Origin: Limnanthes douglasii subsp. nivea
Lineage: Eukaryota > Streptophyta > Magnoliopsida > Brassicales > Limnanthaceae
Length of the DNA stretch: 64,000 nt
Reading direction: 5' to 3'
NCBI GenBank assembly: GCA_036936605.1
Contig: JAUPFV010000002.1
Span: 341,250,654 to 341,314,653, forward strand
Position 1 is the first letter of the stretch. Every line of letters starts with the position of its first letter. Below are positions 58,251 to 64,000 of this stretch, piece by piece. A program made the translations under genes and the position numbers. The notes below the pieces were generated by a model. That model was not told the DNA's origin and made no database searches. It saw nothing but the letters and a program-made list of their open reading frames with translations.

Positions 58251-58756
58251 TTGGCCCCACATATATAAGCTAACTTTAAACCAGCTATAGCTGCTTCGTA
58301 TTCGGATTCATTGTTAGAACCCCTAAAATCATAACATATAGCCTGGTACATTCTGTCACCATACGGAGAAGTCAAACACACCCCTGCACCACATCCCATA
58401 GTATTGGACCCACCATCCGTCCGGATGACCTAGACCTTTTTGTCTTTCATCTCAGTGGTCTGCTCCGAATCCCTATCAGAGTGGAATTCAACTAAAAAGT
58501 CAGCCACAACTTGGGCTTTAACTGCTATTCGAGGAGTAAAATCAATATCAAAGTCCCCCAACTCCACTGACCACTTAGTCATTCTACTTGAAATGTCTGC
58601 CTTTTGGAGAACATTCTTCAAGGGAAAGGATGTTCGGACGACAATTGGATGAGCCTGGAAATAAGGTCTCATCTTCCTGGCAACAATCACCAAGGCCAAC
58701 GTTAACTTTTCGAGTTTCAAATAACGCTTTTCTGCATCTATTAAGCTCTTGCTGAT
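58250..58756 (-). pseudogene. RNase H region of element D, truncated
   Basis: Minus strand: KRYLKLEKLTLALVIVARKM, DISSRMTKWSVELGDFDIDF, then VIRTDGGSNTMGCGAGVCL with the first catalytic Asp and NNESEYEAAIAGLKLAYI with the Glu region. It ends at KRVKLMSG, where the deletion joins the antisense ORF. Two stops (after NYPHPV and DKKV). Confidence 0.85.
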
Positions 58757-58759
58757 GTA

Positions 58760-60004
58760 TTACACCGGATGGGGGTAATTATCTACCTCTCTTACCAATA
58801 CAACACTGATGGCACTACATGAAACTGCCAGGTATACTAAGAGTGTTTCTGCATCAACAGGTTCAAATAAAGTCTTAGGGAAGGACAAATGTTTCTTAAT
58901 TTCATTGAAGGCCTCATCGCACTGTGGAGTCCAGTCGAATCCCTTTGCACCCTTTAGAGTTTGGAAAAATGGGGCACATCTGTCCGAAGATCTTGAGATG
59001 AACCGATTTAAAGGAGCCAACCTCCCCGTCAACCGTTGTACTTCTTTAACATTCCGAGGAGGCTCCATTTGGAATAGAGCATTAAGTTGGTCCGGGTCGG
59101 ACTGTATTCCTTGCTCACTTATTATGTAACCCAAGAACTTCCCGGATTGTACTCCGAACACACATTTTTCTGGATTCAGCTTCAAATTCACTTTTACCAA
59201 TGTGGCAAAATTTTCTTGGAGGTCTATCAAGTGCAGATGCTCATCCACACTTTTCACCATCATGTCGTCAATGTATACTTCCATATTTCTTCCAATTTGA
59301 TCAGCAAAGGCTTTGTTTACCAATCTCTGATAAGTAGCCCCAACATTTTTCAATCCGAATGGCATCACCTTATAGCAATGAATACCCCTGTTAGTGACAA
59401 ACGTGGTATGTTCCTGATCCTTCGGGTCGACTTGAATTTGATTGTACCCGGAGAAAGCATCCATAAAGGAAAGTAGTTTATTCCCAGAAGTGGAGTCTAC
59501 TAGCTGGTCAATCCGGGGAACCGGATATAAATCTTTTGGGCAGGCCCTATTGAGATATGTGAAATCAATGCACATACACCACTTGCCATTTTTATTTTTT
59601 ACCAAAACCGGGTTGGCAGTCCATAAAGGATATTGAGACTCCTTTATATGCCCCATTTTTGTGAACCTGTCAACTTCTTGAACAATAACATCAGCCTTTT
59701 CCTTGGAAAAAGCCCTTCTCTTTTGTACCACAAGCGCTATGTCTCTCCAGATGGATAGGTGATGTGATATAATGTCTGCTAGAACCCCTGTTACATCAGC
59801 ATTGCACCAACCAAAAGCGTGCTGATGATCTTTTAAAAACTTCAACATTCTATTCTTCAGTTCGGACGACATTTTGGACCCTATCTTAACACTTTTTCCT
59901 TCTTCTAAAGAATGTGTCTCAACTTCTTCAACTGGTATCAACACTCCGGGGGTCTCTCTGGGGTCATCAATCTCACCTTCTCCCCCAGAAAGCCCCTCAA
60001 ATTG
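58760..60004 (-). CDS. Reverse transcriptase of element D, open frame
   Basis: Open for 415 codons after the TAG that ends protease. Motifs in order: KMSSELKNRMLKFLKDHQ, NGKWCMCIDFTYLNRACPKD, LLSFMDAFSGYNQIQVDPKD, KVMPFGLKNVGATYQRLVNK, the catalytic YIDDMMVKSVDEHL, KCVFGVQSGKFLGYIISEQG and VQRLTGRLAPLNRFISRSSD. Residues needed for polymerisation are present. It has no start codon of its own near the N terminus, so expression would need readthrough of the TAG or an earlier fusion frame. It is the only open gypsy RT frame in the window. Confidence 0.9.
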   Translation of the reverse strand, partial: QFEGLSGGEGEIDDPRETPGVLIPVEEVETHSLEEGKSVKIGSKMSSELKNRMLKFLKDHQHAFGWCNADVTGVLADIISHHLSIWRDIALVVQKRRAFSKEKADVIVQEVDRFTKMGHIKESQYPLWTANPVLVKNKNGKWCMCIDFTYLNRACPKDLYPVPRIDQLVDSTSGNKLLSFMDAFSGYNQIQVDPKDQEHTTFVTNRGIHCYKVMPFGLKNVGATYQRLVNKAFADQIGRNMEVYIDDMMVKSVDEHLHLIDLQENFATLVKVNLKLNPEKCVFGVQSGKFLGYIISEQGIQSDPDQLNALFQMEPPRNVKEVQRLTGRLAPLNRFISRSSDRCAPFFQTLKGAKGFDWTPQCDEAFNEIKKHLSFPKTLFEPVDAETLLVYLAVSCSAISVVLVREVDNYPHPV

Positions 60005-60415
60005 CTATTCTTTGTTGATACGAACTGCCCCCAACGTTCGTGGAGCCAGTGTTGTAGCATAATATTCTCTTGCAACCTTTTGACTGCTTCGGACAACTCC
60101 CACCTGTCCTTGAACAGTATATTTCAAACATTGGTGGACTGTAGAGGCCAGCGCATGCATCCTAGAGAGCCAAGACCTCCCTAAAATAGCATTATAACAA
60201 GTGGGACAATCCACTACAATAAAAAGTATCATGACCATCTTCATAAAATGGCCCTTGCCCAACAAAACTTCTTCCTCGAACTCCCCGATCACATCTGCTG
60301 AGCTCCCAGTGAAGCCCACAATTGATTTGTCCGAACGCTGAATTACGGCTGGATTTTTCATCTTTTGGTAAGTGGTTAAGAAGAGGGTATTAGCTGAGCT
60401 TCCAGTATCCACCAA
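60005..60415 (-). CDS. Aspartic protease of element D
   Basis: Reads VDTGSSANTLFLTTYQKMKN with the intact DTGS active site, then GFTGSSADVIGEFEEEVLLG and CPTCYNAILGRSWLSRMHAL. It would process gag and pol. It ends with TAG at 60005-60007, in phase with RT. Upstream the gag frame joins out of phase at about 60450 after a deletion, so protein would be made only with a shift. Confidence 0.88.
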   Translation of the reverse strand: MVDTGSSANTLFLTTYQKMKNPAVIQRSDKSIVGFTGSSADVIGEFEEEVLLGKGHFMKMVMILFIVVDCPTCYNAILGRSWLSRMHALASTVHQCLKYTVQGQVGVVRSSQKVAREYYATTLAPRTLGAVRINKE

Positions 60416-60449
60416 GATTCTTTTATGTCATTTCCCCCAATGGATGCTC

Positions 60450-61216
60450 CTATGACAATAGCATCTTCATGAGGATTGGGAGAATGCTCTACATAGTAAC
60501 TTATCGTCATCATCAAAGTTCATCATGAAGTTTTTAAGTTGCTCCAAATGGTTGTCCGGATCAGTACTGCCATCTTACTTTTCCATTTTAGTGCTATCAA
60601 ACCTCTTAGGGAGGTTCCCGGACAGAATCTTGGAAGACAATGGAGATTGTCTCCAATTCCGACCACGACTGAACACAGTATCCTCATTGGGAGTTGCAAA
60701 GATTCATGGTTCATCGTGGAAGGCAAAGGGATCCATCAGCATCCGGTCTACATGTCTCCGGTTGTGAGATGATCCTTTGCCTATATTCTTCTTCAATCTC
60801 CCATGTCTATCCCTTTTCCTTGAATATTTTTCAATCAACTTTTGGTTCTTTTTGGATCGGCCCTCATCACTGATGGAGGACAAAGACTCTTCGACTCCTT
60901 CCTCATCAGAGGAGCTGTCAAAAGACTCTGAGTCTGAGTCAGAACTCTCCACTGGCTTAGACCGGTGAGACTTTTTGGAACTGGCATGGGTCTTTTTGGA
61001 ACTCACATGAGTCTTTGAAAGCTCATGTTCTCTAAGGTTATCGGCATGATGAGCAACTGATGCTTTTGACTTATCCTTCATGCCCATCTTAGCCTTTTCT
61101 GCCCTCAGAGCTTCTATCTCGCCCTTTAATCTATCACACTCCTCGATGGTATACTCATCATTTTCACCCACCACTTCAAGCAAGGCTGGTCGTACTTCCG
61201 GGGCGTCCGGATTCAT
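60450..61216 (-). pseudogene. gag of element D with internal deletion
   Basis: From ATG 61216 (MNPDAPEVRPALLEVVGEND) through a coiled-coil-like part (KGEIEALRAEKAKMG), Lys/Ser repeats (KTHVSSKKTHASSKKSHRSK) and an acidic Ser/Asp stretch to RHVDRMLMDPFAFHDEP. After a stop it continues with SKILSGNLPKRFDSTKMEK and DPDNHLEQLKNFMMNFDDDD, LLCRAFSQ. Then it is cut and joined to the region just before protease, so most of the gag core and the zinc knuckle are missing. Confidence 0.8.
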
Positions 61217-61289
61217 TCAGACTGATTTTTCCTGTTGGTTTCGAATGCTTGATTCAGGCACCCTTCTTCTCCCACTGTGGTCTCCAATT

Positions 61290-61696
61290 TGATGTGGTTT
61301 ATTTCTATCTGAGGGTAAGTTTGTAATTTTTGTTTAGAGTTTGTGGAAGTTTGCAAGTATTTAATATTTGAGTAGAGAGTAGAGGGAGAATTAAGCAGTC
61401 TGGTTGTATTTAATATTCATTACCCTCATTTAATGTTGGTGGTTGGGTATTTATATCCTTACATCTGGGCCTTATGGGCTTTCGGGTCATGTTTAATGGA
61501 CCCGGGTCAAGTTTAAGGACCCATGAGCTCTTAGTAGGAGAGCAAGCAGCTTAGTCAAGAAGTGATTAGGTTTTTATGTACTTTAGTCCTAGTTCGAACA
61601 GTCTAATGGATGAGGTGTTCGAGTTGTCCTGTCCGGTTTGGTGATCTTAGTCCGAACTGTCCTCGTCCGGAGAGGTTACAATATTCAGACTCATCA
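61290..61696 (-). repeat. 5' LTR of element D
   Basis: 407 bp. On the minus strand it is followed, after two bases, by TTGGAGACCACAGTGGGAG, the likely primer site. Confidence 0.93.
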
Positions 61697-61701
61697 ATTA
61701 C

Positions 61702-61723
61702 CTATATTTTTATCCCCTTATCA
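61702..61723 (-). repeat. Remaining end of the LTR of element E
   Basis: The sequence after the second ATTAC matches the end of the B LTR (CCTATATTTT...CCCCTTATCA) and is followed by GTACT and AATCTAACAAGG, the same target site as in element B. Confidence 0.88.
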
Positions 61724-61725
61724 GT

Positions 61726-63934
61726 ACTAATCTAACAAGGGTAAGGCTATTCCAACAAAATATGTAATCGTGTTCATATTTTCATGGAAACCGGGGATAA
61801 AACAAGCATAGAGCATTTGTATAAGAAATGGTTTGTCATAATCTATATAGATATAAGAATTGATTAAATTGGGAAAAATTAGGTTTACCTAGAAATAATT
61901 TTTTTCGACGAGTGTAAATTTAAAAGAGGAGAGAATGGGAGACTTATCTGTGTTCTGAAAAATGACAGCTTTACAATATTTTTTGGTTGGATTTGGACTG
62001 GCTCGTGGATAAATCATTTAGCCTGGTTTCTTGATGCCTCACCAAATAACATTTATCTTGCTGATTTTCCTTGACTCTAAGGGTTTTGGTGATTCTGAGA
62101 CGAATCGTTTTTGAACATAGGATTGATATAGAATCCTTGAGTCTCAGCAGTTTCTAGAAATCCAATTTAGTCTTCAGATCTTTGGGGAATAGGGGGAAAT
62201 TGTGATGTAGAACCTATAACTTTCGACTTGTACTCTTGATGGTTGAGATCTCCTTCAACGAGTTGCTATGGGTTTTGTAATCTAATGTTGAATTCACTAA
62301 TTCTTCTTCAATTTGGTCTCTTCCGTCTTGTTCTTCAAGATTTTGGTTATGCACTATTTTACTGAGACCTTGGTGTAATATCGATGTTGAGAAGATGGGA
62401 GAGCGATAAGAGGTTAATGTTGATATTTTATACATAAAGAGTTTCTTGTATCATCTTTTTTTAATAAAAACATATTAGTTATTTAAATTTTTAATTAAAT
62501 CATAATTATTTTTATCTGGTATATCTATATTTCAATTTTCTCTCAACTTTATTATTTTTATTGATGAATATTTTGTTCTTCGTTTGTACATGATTATGTT
62601 TTTACGTGAAACTAAAATTATTAGATTTTTTTCCAATAGTATTATTTTATTAGTTTAGATTTTACCAGCGTTTATCTTATATGATATTGATGTTTTACTT
62701 TTAATTTTGATGCTTCCTAATAACACATTTTTATATAGAGTGAATCTAATCCAAGAGACAATATAATTATTTTTTGAAATAATCTTGGTGTCAAGAAGTC
62801 GTTATTGATGTGGGATCTATGCAATGTTTAACTAAATAACGGAAGATCGAGAAAGGTGGTCACTCACATTTTCAATAATTGTTTAAAATTATTCTAAATA
62901 ACATGATTTGGACCAAGACCAAAGTGATGTCAACATGGAAATTTGTTTGCACACACAGTTACTTTGGGTTTATTGTAGACGTTCCCAAATGTGCTAATAA
63001 TTGATACCACCTACAAGGTAATAAGGTACGAGATGCCATTATTTGAGGTTGTTGGAGCTACTTCTACCACTATGATGTTTAACATGAAACTTGTACTTAT
63101 TTTCGGGTATAACGTTGACACCTATAAGTAGGATTAACATATTAGCAAACGTTGATGGTAACAAACTTCATCGAGGAACCATTCATTGTTTTTACGGATA
63201 AAGCCTTAGCGTTAGTGAAGGTTTTCAAACAAGTGTTCCTTAATGTAACACACATGCTCTATCGATGGTACATTAACATGAACGTCCTTGTAAAATCAAA
63301 GATACTCATGAATAGTAATAAAATCTTCGGTGATTTTTTACGTTTGTGGAATGAGATTATGTTTTCTAATACGAAACTCCTATTCAAAAACATTCGTTTT
63401 GAAATGCTTCATGACTTTAAAAATTATATAAAAGAAATTGAATAAATCAAAAATGTTTGTTTAGTTCATTACAATGATAAGTTTCTCACATCGAAAACTA
63501 ATAAATTCATCCATTTTGGTAACCAAACGACTAATTGCGTGGAGAGTGCTCATTCCACCATAAAGCGTTTCATTAGTATGACCAAATGTAACTTCGAGTC
63601 GTTTTGTGGTGAGGTGCATTACTTTCTCAAAATGAAAAATGGTTCAATTAGAGCATCATTTGAAAATAGTCTACTTGTAGCCCGATATAAAGTTATACAC
63701 AAAGTATACGCTAATATCAAAGGTAATATCTCACACATTGCTTTATATATTTATCAAAGAAAGTTGAAGGTGCCCAAAATATTAAAGTTGTTAATGATAG
63801 CTGAATTATACTATACAAATTGCGCACAGTACATCATGTTCGCACAACATCTATAAATTCTAAAGAAAAAAACATAATGACACCTTTAAACTTTTTCAGC
63901 AGTTATTGGAAAAAGGTTAGATTTAGTTGTTCGT
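61726..63934 (+). repeat. Tandem unit 4
   Basis: Nearly collinear with unit 2 (24661-26790), including its left half, and followed at 63935 by the start of another unit (ACTAATCTAAGGACGGTAG). It belongs to a duplicated copy of the B-right-end region. Confidence 0.88.
62970..63860 (+). pseudogene. MULE/FAR1-type transposase remnant, copy 4
   Basis: The open frame 63152-63445 holds the second catalytic Asp (FIVFTDKALALVKVFKQVFL), MLYRWYINMNVLVKSKI and FLRLWNEIMFSNTKLL. After a stop, 63539-63856 holds VESAHSTIKRFISMTKC, the Glu region. The first Asp region lies at about 62990. It is the only copy with the second Asp region open in frame with the following part. Confidence 0.78.
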
Positions 63935-64000
63935 ACTAATCTAAGGACGGTAGAGCTATTCAAATATAAATATGGAATCTCGTTCACATTATCATCAAAA
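63935..64000 (+). repeat. Start of the next tandem unit, cut by the window end
   Basis: Matches the first bases of unit 3 (26791 onward) closely. Confidence 0.8.

Larger units (their letters stand above)
56778..61696 (-). mobile_element. Element D: Tat-type gypsy lacking integrase, nested in the LTR of E
   Basis: LTRs of 407 bp at 56778-57184 and 61290-61696, with ATTAC duplicated at 56773-56777 and 61697-61701. Order on minus: gag, protease, RT, RNase H start; then an antisense ORF on + and the 3' LTR. Deletions removed the middle of gag and everything from RNase H through integrase. It is closely related to element C. The LTRs differ at about 12 of 407 positions by eye, so it is the youngest large insertion here. 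Confidence 0.93.

Overview
The window looks like repeat-rich nuclear DNA of a flowering plant, probably a eudicot: AT-rich, intron-bearing MULE genes, L1-type LINEs with DUF4283 and CCHC domains, Ty1/copia and Ty3/gypsy elements of the Tat type (extra ORF antisense to pol), a tRNA-derived SINE, and fragments of plant genes (pectinesterase, chromomethylase). I found no intact host gene, no rRNA or tRNA gene, no CRISPR array and no bacterial-type operon.

Layout. (1) 1-10.2 kb: a decayed Mutator-like element. A Ulp1-type cysteine peptidase gene on + converges with a MULE transposase gene on -. Between them lie a captured pectinesterase piece, an inverted duplication of an acidic ORF and a TA/TG microsatellite. 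A roughly 25-bp repeat whose core reads GAGTTG-4 nt-CAACTC recurs in intron-like and flanking DNA. (2) 10.2-13.2 kb: AT-rich gene-free DNA. (3) 13.2-17.2 kb: a decayed LINE on -, with a SINE inserted and flanked by an 11-bp target duplication. (4) 17.2-29.0 kb: a tandem array of about 2.1-kb units, each with a broken MULE/FAR1-type transposase. It is split by LTR element B (19365-24658, target duplication GTACT), which keeps gag and an antisense ORF but has lost pol. (5) 29-42 kb: degenerate DNA, an orphan exon, and a well-preserved 5'-truncated LINE on + (35.9-39.7 kb). (6) 42.2-49.6 kb: Tat-type element C on +, with gag, protease, RT, RNase H and integrase followed by a spliced antisense ORF; both LTRs are missing. 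(7) 49.6-51.8 kb: a chromomethylase pseudogene split by an 862-bp TRIM (target duplication GAATC). (8) 51.8-55.5 kb: a gypsy tail, a copia pol, and two copia LTRs around a miniature interior. (9) 55.5-64 kb: a second, duplicated copy of the B gag-LTR-tandem-unit junction (element E plus unit 4). Its LTR is interrupted by Tat-type element D (56778-61696, target duplication ATTAC), which has LTRs about 97% alike and an open RT frame.

The parts are related by nesting and give an order of events: unit amplification, insertion of B, segmental duplication of B's right junction, then insertion of D into the duplicated LTR. Elements C and D share a TAG codon between protease and RT. In D the following codons resemble a known readthrough context, which makes this one of the more testable biological leads, along with the palindromic MULE repeat family and the captured pectinesterase and chromomethylase pieces.
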